A stretch of DNA of 24,254 bases from Candidatus Nanoanaerosalina archaeon (GTDB lineage Archaea; Nanohalarchaeota; Nanosalinia; Nanosalinales; Nanoanaerosalinaceae), in contig JALDAI010000003.1 of the NCBI GenBank assembly GCA_022729285.1, positions 1 through 24,254 of the forward strand, in the 5' to 3' direction. Within the stretch, counting starts at the first letter, position 1; every line of letters begins with the position of its first letter. The position numbers and the translations under genes were made by a program. Below, piece after piece: positions 8,306 to 15,824 of this stretch. Under the pieces are notes generated by a model. The model was given only the letters and a program-made list of their open reading frames with translations. It was not told the DNA's origin and did not search any database.

Positions 8306-8749
8306 TTACCAGATACTACTTTCCGAAGAACCGGTTTTTGAACCGCCTCCGTTTTTCTCAAGCTTCTCAATAATTATTTTATTCTGTTTCAGAAGCTTAT
8401 CAAGTTTTCCCTCAATCCGTTTCATTCTCTTATCTTTAGAATCAGTTGTTTCACTTCCAACAGGGATTCTATCATTATTTGAACCCATAGAACCCATTTT
8501 AAAACCATCAGAGTCTTTTGAAACATTCTTTTCGGAGTTTTTTTCAGAACCGTTTTCGATTAAACCAGGGAAAAGAGTAGCTTCATTACGCCTTTTTTTT
8601 CCAGAGCTCTTTTTCTTATCTTTTTTAGGCTTTAAAGAACCCTTTTTAGAACCCGCAGGACCGGAAAAACCTTGGTATCCTTGTTCTTTACCAGGTTTTA
8701 GCTCAACTTCCTCATCCTTATTTTTCTTGAAAATGTCTAAAAATTCCAT
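8306..8749 (-). CDS. Lys/Ser/Gly-rich disordered protein with C-terminal helix (tandem family member 2)
   Basis: A 147-residue protein of no family known to me, with the same plan as its two neighbours. It starts MEFLDIFKKNKDEE, continues with a Lys/Gly/Ser-rich disordered middle, and has a helical segment MKRIEGKLDKLLKQNKIIIE near the C-terminus, aligned with the QN-containing helices of the other two. Unlike them it carries a further 17 or so residues (GGGSKTGSSESSIW) after the helix and lacks the IRDRL ending. The frame is open to a GTG at 8758, but the ATG at 8749 is preferred: AGGTGA lies six bases upstream on the minus strand and the protein then aligns with its paralogues at residue 1. 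The Shine-Dalgarno overlaps the TAG of the preceding gene, so translation is likely coupled. Confidence 0.75.
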   Translation of the reverse strand: MEFLDIFKKNKDEEVELKPGKEQGYQGFSGPAGSKKGSLKPKKDKKKSSGKKRRNEATLFPGLIENGSEKNSEKNVSKDSDGFKMGSMGSNNDRIPVGSETTDSKDKRMKRIEGKLDKLLKQNKIIIEKLEKNGGGSKTGSSESSIW

Positions 8750-8758
8750 TTTTATCAC

Positions 8759-9538
8759 CTACAACCTATCACGGATATCATAAAGAACATCTATCATCTC
8801 TTCATTCTGGTCTAAAAGAGTTTCAATCCGATCCTCTAAAACTTTTACAGTTTCACTTATCTTTTCAACATCTAAACTACTAGAACCTTTTTGCCTAGCT
8901 TTTTCACCGGTTTCACCGTCTACAGAACCCCTAGATTTTTCCCAGCCTTTATTCTTCTTTAAACCAGAATTATCCTTACTATTTCTTCCTAAATCATCCT
9001 TCTTCATCGAAGACTTTTTAAAACCTTTTTCTCCATTAGACGGTTCTAATCCCCGTTTAACAGACTTTTCAGAGCTTCTAGAATTTTTCACTTCTTTCTG
9101 AGGTCCTGAACCGATACCGCCTAAACCGCTTTTATTAGAAGATTTTTTACTCTTCTTACCTAAAGGAGGAACACCTTTCTTAGAGCTATGTAAAGTATTT
9201 TTAGAACCTGTTCCTTCAAAACCCTTGCCTCCATTTCTACGAGGTTTTTTACCGGAAGGATTTCCGGCTTTACCAAGGCTACCTCCACGTTTACTAGGGT
9301 TAGAAGGACCTAACCCCTGCTTTTCATCAAAGCCTTTAGGATTATTTCTTCGGCTGTCAGAATTATTTTTAGGAGGCCTCCTCTTTCTTCCAGAACTTTT
9401 TAAACCTCTACCGCTTTTACCAGGTCTATCCTCCTCTTTTCTTCCACTGCCAGGCTTTCTAGTAGGTTTTCTAAGAGGCTTACTCCGAGACTTTTCCTCC
9501 TCTCCCAACTTATCTTTTAGGTTGTCCAGTATACTCAT
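8759..9538 (-). CDS. Strongly basic disordered protein with C-terminal coiled coil (tandem family member 1)
   Basis: A 259-residue protein of unknown function, first of three tandem paralogues. The start MSILDNLKDKLGEEE is a short amphipathic helix. Residues about 16-215 are a Lys/Arg/Gly/Ser/Pro-rich tract full of GKK, RKP and SGRK runs and almost devoid of hydrophobic residues. Residues from about 220 form a heptad-like helix (VKVLEDRIETLL, then DQNEEMIDVLYDIRDRL). The very basic linker stands out against the acidic proteins around it and could bind nucleic acid or acidic partners. The opposite strand is also open, but only as a Leu/Pro-rich shadow. No clear Shine-Dalgarno precedes the ATG, unlike the two downstream genes, so it may be translated from a short leader. 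Its promoter region is shared with the divergent gene at 9698. Confidence 0.75.
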   Translation of the reverse strand: MSILDNLKDKLGEEEKSRSKPLRKPTRKPGSGRKEEDRPGKSGRGLKSSGRKRRPPKNNSDSRRNNPKGFDEKQGLGPSNPSKRGGSLGKAGNPSGKKPRRNGGKGFEGTGSKNTLHSSKKGVPPLGKKSKKSSNKSGLGGIGSGPQKEVKNSRSSEKSVKRGLEPSNGEKGFKKSSMKKDDLGRNSKDNSGLKKNKGWEKSRGSVDGETGEKARQKGSSSLDVEKISETVKVLEDRIETLLDQNEEMIDVLYDIRDRL

Positions 9539-9567
9539 TTTTTATCAACAACACTTTTGTCCGTTTC

Positions 9568-9587
9568 AAAAACCGAACAAGGTTTTT
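9568..9587. promoter_or_regulatory. Inverted repeat in divergent promoter region
   Basis: AAAAACC-GAACAA-GGTTTTT: perfect seven-base arms with a six-base spacer, 30 bases before the ATG of the minus-strand gene at 9538. It could be an operator or, if transcribed, a short stem in the 5' leader of that gene. The repeat is seen directly; the role is inferred. Confidence 0.4.
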
Positions 9588-9598
9588 CATTTACTCAA

Positions 9599-9611
9599 TG
9601 AACAGTGTTCA
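9599..9611. promoter_or_regulatory. 13-bp palindrome in divergent promoter region
   Basis: TGAACA-G-TGTTCA, a perfect palindrome with a one-base centre, flanked by TTAC on the left and GTAA on the right. It sits near the middle of the 159-base region between the divergent genes at 9538 and 9698, a good place for a dimeric regulator to control both. Function inferred. Confidence 0.45.
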
Positions 9612-9697
9612 GTAACAATTATTTACCTGCGCGGACATAAATGTTATTAGACAATCCGGATTAATAATAATTAAGGGGTAAATGAGGCTCTTCAAAA

Positions 9698-11143
9698 ATG
9701 AGTATAATAGATATTGAGAACATTGACAGATGTTACCACGGATGTTATCCCGTAAATATAGATACTATTAGGAAAATTGCTCGAGCTGATGAGTTAAAAG
9801 ATATCAAGGACAAAGGTTTAGAAAAACAGTTGAAAAACACGATAGGCCTTAACCGTCCAGGCGGCCCTGGAGCAGCTGAAGAGTTTATTATAAAAAATGA
9901 TAGTATAGACGAACCTTATGTAGGACTAGGAGACTACCAAAGAAAAGTTATAATTAAAGCAGGACAACAAGGGCCTCCTTTCGGTGTTTGGATGAGCTTA
10001 GCAAGCGATATAGGGGATTTTGGTTACGACCTTGTCAAAGTTGCTGAAGATTTTGTTACACAGCCAGGCTCCCAGTTACACCAAGAAATGCAGCAAAGAG
10101 AACAAAGAGCCCAACAACAGATCAATCAGTCTTTAAGCGGTATTGAAGATCTTTTTAAGAAGAAACAGTTGTTAGAACATGATTTAAGGAAGTTGGAGTC
10201 GAAACAAGAGCACTTTGAAGATGAAAAAGAGGAAGCGTTGAAAGCCGATTTTGTTGACAACGTCGACCAACATACAGGTAGGAACTCTATAGTACAGATG
10301 CAGGCTAACAACATTTTTCCATCAATAATCCCTGATTTTTACTCAATGACGTCTTTGGAAGATCTTTCGAGCGGACACCTTTCTAAACTTCCTGAACAGG
10401 AGAAATCTGTTTTGAGAAAGAAGTACATGTTGTATGAAAAATGGAAGGAAAAGTTCGGTTCAGCGATCAACAGTAAAGTAAAAGATGTTCAGAGAAGGCT
10501 AAGATCAGTTGAGAGATCTATTGAGCAAGCAGAGAACTTTATCAAACCTTATGTAGAGACTTTAAGAGTTATACAAGGAGATTTTAACAAAAAACTTGAT
10601 TTCATAAAGGATACAGATATGTATATCGGCCATTCAAGCTCCAAAAGGATTATGAAGTTTATAGGAACTATGGATCTTGACGGCCATAAAGATGTTTTAA
10701 CCATTTCAGTAACCCATGTTGATTTAGCAGCTCCTTCAGAAGTTCAGTCTCCTGCAAACAGCCCTTCAGCAGTAGTGATGGATTTAAAAGAGTTTTTAGT
10801 ATGCGACCATGTTTACAATGAAGTGTTTAAGCCTCAGATAGATGAGAGGAAGCACGAGGTTGAAAGGTTTGTTAAAGAAATGGTTGGAGACGAAGTGGAT
10901 ACTTCAAAGAAGACTTATACGGAGCAGTTCCCTGAAATCAAAGTCCCTTCAGATTACAAGCCTGAAGAACTACCTAAGTCACACCAGACAAAGATTAATT
11001 TCCTAGAGATGCTAGGGCTGGGGAGAGACAGTTCTTACAAAAGAGTACCTGAAGACATTAGAAAAGGGCTGATAGGGCCTAAATATCCTACAGGGTTCTG
11101 GATAAACTTTAAGATCGATAACGGACTGAACATTATGAAGTGA
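9698..11143 (+). CDS. Coiled-coil protein of unknown function (481 residues)
   Basis: I do not recognise a family. The N-terminal 125 residues look globular, with a Cys pair (RCYHGCYP at 11-18), a Gly/Pro-rich loop (LNRPGGPGAAEEF) and a mixed segment DYQRKVIIKAGQQGPPFGVW. Residues about 126-183 are a Gln/Glu/Lys-rich coiled coil, residues about 239-308 a second long helix pair (KDVQRRLRSVERSIEQAENF). The C-terminal third again looks folded, with beta-like stretches such as DVLTISVTHVDLAAP and an ending TGFWINFKIDNGLNIMK. No signal peptide or transmembrane helix. The ATG at 9698 has GAGG about 11 bases upstream. Only seven bases separate it from the TIM-barrel gene, so the two products probably act together, perhaps as a complex. 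It is divergent to the disordered-protein genes. Confidence 0.8.
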   Translation: MSIIDIENIDRCYHGCYPVNIDTIRKIARADELKDIKDKGLEKQLKNTIGLNRPGGPGAAEEFIIKNDSIDEPYVGLGDYQRKVIIKAGQQGPPFGVWMSLASDIGDFGYDLVKVAEDFVTQPGSQLHQEMQQREQRAQQQINQSLSGIEDLFKKKQLLEHDLRKLESKQEHFEDEKEEALKADFVDNVDQHTGRNSIVQMQANNIFPSIIPDFYSMTSLEDLSSGHLSKLPEQEKSVLRKKYMLYEKWKEKFGSAINSKVKDVQRRLRSVERSIEQAENFIKPYVETLRVIQGDFNKKLDFIKDTDMYIGHSSSKRIMKFIGTMDLDGHKDVLTISVTHVDLAAPSEVQSPANSPSAVVMDLKEFLVCDHVYNEVFKPQIDERKHEVERFVKEMVGDEVDTSKKTYTEQFPEIKVPSDYKPEELPKSHQTKINFLEMLGLGRDSSYKRVPEDIRKGLIGPKYPTGFWINFKIDNGLNIMK

Positions 11144-11150
11144 TACCTGT

Positions 11151-13712
11151 ATGAGGATTAACAACGAAGTAAAAAAGAAGTATAGAGAGCTTATAAATGA
11201 TGGGCTTCCTGAAGCAAAAGAATTAGACCTTAATTATACTATAGCAATCTCCTCCGGTATAAACGTTTCACAGGAAATACCTGATGAAGCGTATAAAAGA
11301 GCTGCATGGGCTTCTAACCAGGGAGCGTCTTTTGTAGAGCTTTACCTAGGAGGTCCTGCGCAGATATACAACGAATGGGACAACTTACTGTATATTTCCC
11401 GGCAGTTAGGGCTTAGTTTCGACGCTCACTTCCCGGTACAGACAGCTTTTGATTACGCCAACCCTAACAGAGGTAGGAGAGAACACATGGGTTTTTTCAA
11501 AAGCCATGAGTTTATGTACGAATTTATACAGGCCTGGGGAGAGTTAAAAAATGCTTTAGAATCCCAGGAAGATGTTAATGGTAAACAACAACATATTTAC
11601 GGGATAAATGCTCACCTTGTGAAATCCACTGTACCTGAACTTGAGGAACGGATGGCAGGAGATGTCTCAGTAGATCCTTTCGGAGACCCTATGATTAAAT
11701 CAAGGATATGGGACAACCCTGTTACAAGACTTGGATTCTTTTTAGACTACCTCTGGGAGAAGGAGCTTAAAACCAACTTTGATACCTTACAATCGATTGC
11801 TTCTAACATAGAAGGCTTTTCAGACTTCAACGACATCTTTAAAGAAACAATTATTAGCCATATGGATGAAAAGAAATATATAAACAATAAGATACTTAAA
11901 CAGCTCTCAAACCTTGGTAATCCCGAGTTTATGAAGAAAAACTTAGAGTACTTGATTAAAAAAGATCGTAGAAGTAAAGATACAGATATCGTTGATATAC
12001 CGGAAAGACAGTTTGAAGCTATTGTTAATCAGATGGCAGTTGATCAGACGATTAACCAGAATAGAAAAAATGAGATTATAAATGATTTTGAAGAAAATAG
12101 TCCTGAAGAAATGTTTGTTGAAAATCTAAGAAAAGATGAACAGTTAGAGTTTGTTTCACGTTATTACCAGAGAGACAGCGAAATCCTTCGGCAGAGCGCT
12201 ATAAGAAATATTGCAGGAGTTGATACAGATATCCCTGAAAATATAAAGGATTTATATAGCCATAGAGACGGTGCATCTATCGCTCAGAACATACCAAGGT
12301 TTGAACCGGATCTTTACAGGAAATCTAGGTGGAGCGAGTTTATACCTATAGCCGTATGGGAAAGAGACGAAGAAAAAGAAATGCTTACTGAGACAAAAGA
12401 TTACAGACGAGAGATGGACAAGATAAGGGAGAAAGTTAAGAACAAGCTTAAGACCACTATGGTCAAGAAAATTGCTTCAACTAATGACTACGACGGAAGC
12501 CGTAACGTTAAAGACTTATCAACCAACGGCGGGAACGGTTTGACAGAAGGACATGTCTTCTTCAAGGACATCCTTAACTTTAGAGGAGGCTACTTCGAAG
12601 ACCATTTAAACAGGCCTTCAGTTATTTTCTGGTACATTCTTCCATGGTGGATGCCTTTTTCAGACCACAGCCAAGTAAATTACATCTGGGAAAACATCAA
12701 TCCTGACGTCGTTCCTGGGGACATTCCTGTCAAAAAAATCTATGATACAGGAGACACTTCCGAAATAGATGAGTTCAAAGAAGATCTCCAGAGAAAGAGA
12801 AGAGACCGTTCATTCAACGGTGAGGAGAAAAAAGACGTCCATTATGAACAATTAGTCGCCGCAGGTGCAGGAGCATACGTTTGGGGCCACTTCACACAGT
12901 TTATAGGCAGGGGACAGAACAAAACACTTGTTGAAAAACTTGATGAACACGACCTAACACTTGACTGGGAAGCACACAACACCGGTAACCAAGGAGAAGG
13001 AAAGCTCTGGAAACCTAAAGAAGTTATCAAAGTATGTGAAGCCGTTAACAACACACCTGTAGGTCCTGAAGGTAAAGAGAAACCGAGAGAAGTAATGTAC
13101 TGTACAATAGACGCTGAGCACTTAGCGATGAACGGAGTGGATCCCTTATGGGTTATCGATGGAAACGAGGAAAGAGGTTACAAAGGTTTGGAAAGCTCAG
13201 ACGGTTACATGATTACGAAACAACATATCACACATCCCGCGCTCTCCGAACAACAACACCACCACCAGCCGATAAGGAGAGGAGACACATACGTGTTCAA
13301 TCAGATTTATGCGCTTGTGGATAAAGGTTTCTGTCATAGAGATGATAGACCAGCAATACTTATGTATGAGCTAGGAGCTGAGAAAGCTGAATCAGTGTTT
13401 ATGCTGAGGCTTATGTTACACATGATAGAGATGGGGATAACCCCTGACTACTTAGAAGGAGAAAAAGCCGATGAGGTCTGGAGAAAACTTGATGAAGGAG
13501 AAGACATATCTTTGAAAGAGTACATGGTCTTGAAGTTTTTCGGAATGACCGAGGAAGAGTGGCACCACGAGTGGCAGGAGATATTTGAACACGCTTTAGA
13601 TCCTTTGAACGGTCTTCTTAAATCCACTCAGCCAGACCATACATGGACAGGTACAGCAGCTTTAGAGAACGATAACCGTCCAGAAGAATGGAAGAAAGAA
13701 GAGTACCAGTAA
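11151..13712 (+). CDS. Large TIM-barrel protein, xylose isomerase/endonuclease IV-like, with insertion
   Basis: The ends of this 853-residue protein resemble the divalent-metal TIM barrels of the sugar isomerase/AP endonuclease IV group: an early strand IAISSG, GASFVELYLGG, LGLSFDAHFP (His93), INAHLV (His155), LTLDWEAHNTG (Glu607), YCTIDAEHLAMNG (Asp654, Glu656, His657), THPALSEQQHHHQP (His695, His703-705) and AILMYELGAEKAES (Glu740). These match the positions of metal-binding His, Asp and Glu in that fold. Known members have about 280-450 residues; here about 400 residues of mostly helical sequence lie between the third and later strands. The substrate could be a sugar, a sugar phosphate or DNA; the next gene, a pullulanase, favours carbohydrate. 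It overlaps nothing but follows the 481-residue gene by seven bases. Fold assignment is by motif reading and moderate in certainty. Confidence 0.65.
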   Translation: MRINNEVKKKYRELINDGLPEAKELDLNYTIAISSGINVSQEIPDEAYKRAAWASNQGASFVELYLGGPAQIYNEWDNLLYISRQLGLSFDAHFPVQTAFDYANPNRGRREHMGFFKSHEFMYEFIQAWGELKNALESQEDVNGKQQHIYGINAHLVKSTVPELEERMAGDVSVDPFGDPMIKSRIWDNPVTRLGFFLDYLWEKELKTNFDTLQSIASNIEGFSDFNDIFKETIISHMDEKKYINNKILKQLSNLGNPEFMKKNLEYLIKKDRRSKDTDIVDIPERQFEAIVNQMAVDQTINQNRKNEIINDFEENSPEEMFVENLRKDEQLEFVSRYYQRDSEILRQSAIRNIAGVDTDIPENIKDLYSHRDGASIAQNIPRFEPDLYRKSRWSEFIPIAVWERDEEKEMLTETKDYRREMDKIREKVKNKLKTTMVKKIASTNDYDGSRNVKDLSTNGGNGLTEGHVFFKDILNFRGGYFEDHLNRPSVIFWYILPWWMPFSDHSQVNYIWENINPDVVPGDIPVKKIYDTGDTSEIDEFKEDLQRKRRDRSFNGEEKKDVHYEQLVAAGAGAYVWGHFTQFIGRGQNKTLVEKLDEHDLTLDWEAHNTGNQGEGKLWKPKEVIKVCEAVNNTPVGPEGKEKPREVMYCTIDAEHLAMNGVDPLWVIDGNEERGYKGLESSDGYMITKQHITHPALSEQQHHHQPIRRGDTYVFNQIYALVDKGFCHRDDRPAILMYELGAEKAESVFMLRLMLHMIEMGITPDYLEGEKADEVWRKLDEGEDISLKEYMVLKFFGMTEEEWHHEWQEIFEHALDPLNGLLKSTQPDHTWTGTAALENDNRPEEWKKEEYQ

Positions 13713-13756
13713 AGTTGGTTTAGTTGAAAACAGCCTAAAAACATGGTGAAAAATTT

Positions 13757-15688
13757 TTGAAAAAAATGGTAGTAGACAAATACTTGTCAGAAATAGCCAA
13801 GATAAATGAGATAAACTTGTTAAAAAAATACGGTGAATGGGTTGAAGAAAAACCGTTAGGAATCCATTATTCACCTGAAAAAACGGAGGTTAACCTTTTC
13901 TCATCAGGTGTTGAAAACCTTGTCTTCGAGATTTTTGAAGACACTTCACAGGGCCACGAAAAAATTGAGGAGTACTTCTTGGATAAACGTGGGAAAAACT
14001 TTTACAACACAGAAATAAGTTACGACCTAGGTTCTAAGCTTCACAGAATAAAGTTGAAGAAAAACGGCCGGGAAATGTTAGCGCTCCATCCATACACTAA
14101 AACGGTTACTTTAAACGGGGACAAAGGAGTTTTTATAGATACCTCAAAGGTTAAACCTGAAAACTGGAGTTCTGACCGGTTCGTTGAAACAGAGAAACAC
14201 GTTGACGCCGTAATATATGAGACACATGTACAGGATTTCACATTCGATAGATCCTCCGGTGTTAGAGAAGAGCTTAGAGGAAAGTATCTAGGACTTGTAC
14301 AGAAAGGTACAGAAACCGATCAAAACGTTAAAACAGGTCTTTCACACCTTAAAGAGCTAGGAGTAACACATTTACAGCTTATGCCTATTAACCAGAACGG
14401 TTCAGCATTGGAACAAGAAGATTCTAGTTATAACTGGGGTTATGACCCTGAAAACTTTTTCGTACCCGAAGGAAGTTATTCAGTAAACCCGGAAAAACCG
14501 GGTAAAAGAGTTTTAGAAGTTAAAGAAATGGTTAAAAAGCTACATGAAAACGGTATCGGGGTTGTTAAGGATATAGTATTAAACCATACATATGTTTTAG
14601 GACGTAACAGTTTAGAAAAACTTTCCGAAGACACTTTTTTCAGGTGTACAAACGGTTCAGGATGCGGTAATGAATTAGCATCAGAAAACCCTATCGTTAG
14701 AAAGTTTATGTTAGACGTGGTTAAACACTGGCAGGAAGAGTACCACGTAGACGGTTTCCGTTTCGATTTAATGGAGTTACACGACAAAAAAACTATGGAA
14801 GCTATAAAACAGGAATTAGAGGCTGTAAACAACTCTAATCTACTGTACGGAGAGCCTTGGAAAGCCCAGGGATCAGAGATAGAGAGTAATGGTGCGAAGC
14901 CTATGAACCGTTCTAACCAAATAAATACCGGTATAGGAGCTTTCAACGATAAAGGAAGGGACGGGATAAAAGGAAGTCCTGACGGATATGATAGAGGTTT
15001 TGTCACCGGAGACATCCCTGAGAACAGAGACTTAATCAAAGACGTCTTAACCGGTGAAATAGATATTTTTAAAGGAGATCCTGGAGAAGTTATAGCTTAT
15101 ACCACCTGTCACGACGGTAACACGCTTTACGAAAAAATCTGTGAATCAGCTAGTGAGATGAGTTTTGAGGAAAAGAAGAAGGCTTCGGCTCTATCAAACA
15201 GTATAACACTGTTATCTCAGTCAGTACCTTTCATCCACGGAGGATCAGAGATGTTGAGGACTAGGGAGTGGGAGGAAAACCCTTACCAAGACTCATCATA
15301 TAAAAACAGTTTTGACTGGTCTAAAAAAGTTGAGAACCTTGACTTATCAGATTACTACTCAGAAATTATCAGTATCAGGAAACAACATCCGGCTTTCAGG
15401 ATCGGAGACACGGAAGAGATACGTCAAAGCATTGAGTTTTATGACGACAACGGTTTTTACAAATCTCCTAAGGACCTAGTAGTTTACCGGCTTACATACC
15501 ATGAAGACAGCTGGGAAGATATCGTTGTAGCATTTAACCCTCACCATGACGATGGAAAAGTTCAGCTACCTTCTGAAAACTGGGAAGTAGTTTTAAACGG
15601 TATAGAGAACAGTGAGAAGTATACTTTACATGAGACCGACTTAGCCACAGTCAATCCATTGTCTGCTTTTATAGCTAAAAAGGATTAG
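13757..15688 (+). CDS. Type I pullulanase-like GH13 debranching enzyme, intracellular
   Basis: Hydrolyses alpha-1,6 branch points of glycogen, starch or pullulan. Residues about 35-145 are an N-terminal CBM48-like beta domain (LGIHYSPEKTEVNLFSSG). The barrel carries all GH13 regions: YNWGYDP at 225-231, the pullulanase mark; region I KDIVLNH (Asp272, His277); region II DGFRFD with the nucleophile Asp337; region III YGEPW with acid/base Glu366; region IV TCHD with Asp453. A short C-terminal beta domain follows. No signal peptide, so it acts on stored or imported glucan in the cytoplasm. At 643 residues it is a compact type I enzyme. Start is uncertain: TTG at 13757 has GGTGA about eight bases upstream; ATG at 13766 is three codons later. 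It lies 44 bases after the TIM-barrel gene, probably in the same operon. Confidence 0.92.
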   Translation: MKKMVVDKYLSEIAKINEINLLKKYGEWVEEKPLGIHYSPEKTEVNLFSSGVENLVFEIFEDTSQGHEKIEEYFLDKRGKNFYNTEISYDLGSKLHRIKLKKNGREMLALHPYTKTVTLNGDKGVFIDTSKVKPENWSSDRFVETEKHVDAVIYETHVQDFTFDRSSGVREELRGKYLGLVQKGTETDQNVKTGLSHLKELGVTHLQLMPINQNGSALEQEDSSYNWGYDPENFFVPEGSYSVNPEKPGKRVLEVKEMVKKLHENGIGVVKDIVLNHTYVLGRNSLEKLSEDTFFRCTNGSGCGNELASENPIVRKFMLDVVKHWQEEYHVDGFRFDLMELHDKKTMEAIKQELEAVNNSNLLYGEPWKAQGSEIESNGAKPMNRSNQINTGIGAFNDKGRDGIKGSPDGYDRGFVTGDIPENRDLIKDVLTGEIDIFKGDPGEVIAYTTCHDGNTLYEKICESASEMSFEEKKKASALSNSITLLSQSVPFIHGGSEMLRTREWEENPYQDSSYKNSFDWSKKVENLDLSDYYSEIISIRKQHPAFRIGDTEEIRQSIEFYDDNGFYKSPKDLVVYRLTYHEDSWEDIVVAFNPHHDDGKVQLPSENWEVVLNGIENSEKYTLHETDLATVNPLSAFIAKKD

Positions 15689-15723
15689 GTACGGATGATT
15701 AGTAAGACTGATTTATTAAAAAC

Positions 15724-15748
15724 AAGGTTAGTAGTTTCAACCTTTTTT
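15724..15748 (+). terminator. Hairpin with T-tract after pullulanase gene
   Basis: AAGGTT and AACCTT (15724-15729 and 15739-15744) form a six-base-pair stem with a nine-base loop, followed by a T run to 15748. It lies 36 bases after the pullulanase stop and before the nucleotidyltransferase gene, a good place to end the 9698-15688 operon. Confidence 0.5.
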
Positions 15749-15753
15749 ACATA

Positions 15754-15767
15754 ATAGTTAAAACTAT
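15754..15767. promoter_or_regulatory. Inverted repeat upstream of nucleotidyltransferase gene
   Basis: ATAGTT-AA-AACTAT, perfect six-base arms with a two-base spacer, 57 bases before the ATG at 15825. AT-rich surroundings could hold the promoter of the nucleotidyltransferase-trm1 unit. Operator function is a guess. Confidence 0.3.
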
Positions 15768-15824
15768 GTTTCCAAAAACTTTCTTTAAACAGTTCAAAAA
15801 TTGTAAAATAGGTGTCTGATAGGT

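Noticed and set aside
9225..9650. Plus-strand open frame of 141 codons, Leu/Pro/Phe-rich
   Set aside because: It is the mirror of the Lys/Gly/Ser-rich linker of the minus-strand gene at 8759-9538, which has paralogues and a shared motif plan; the plus frame has no recognisable domain.
14476..15039. Minus-strand open frame of 187 codons
   Set aside because: It lies within the pullulanase gene, across its catalytic regions, and shows no domain of its own.
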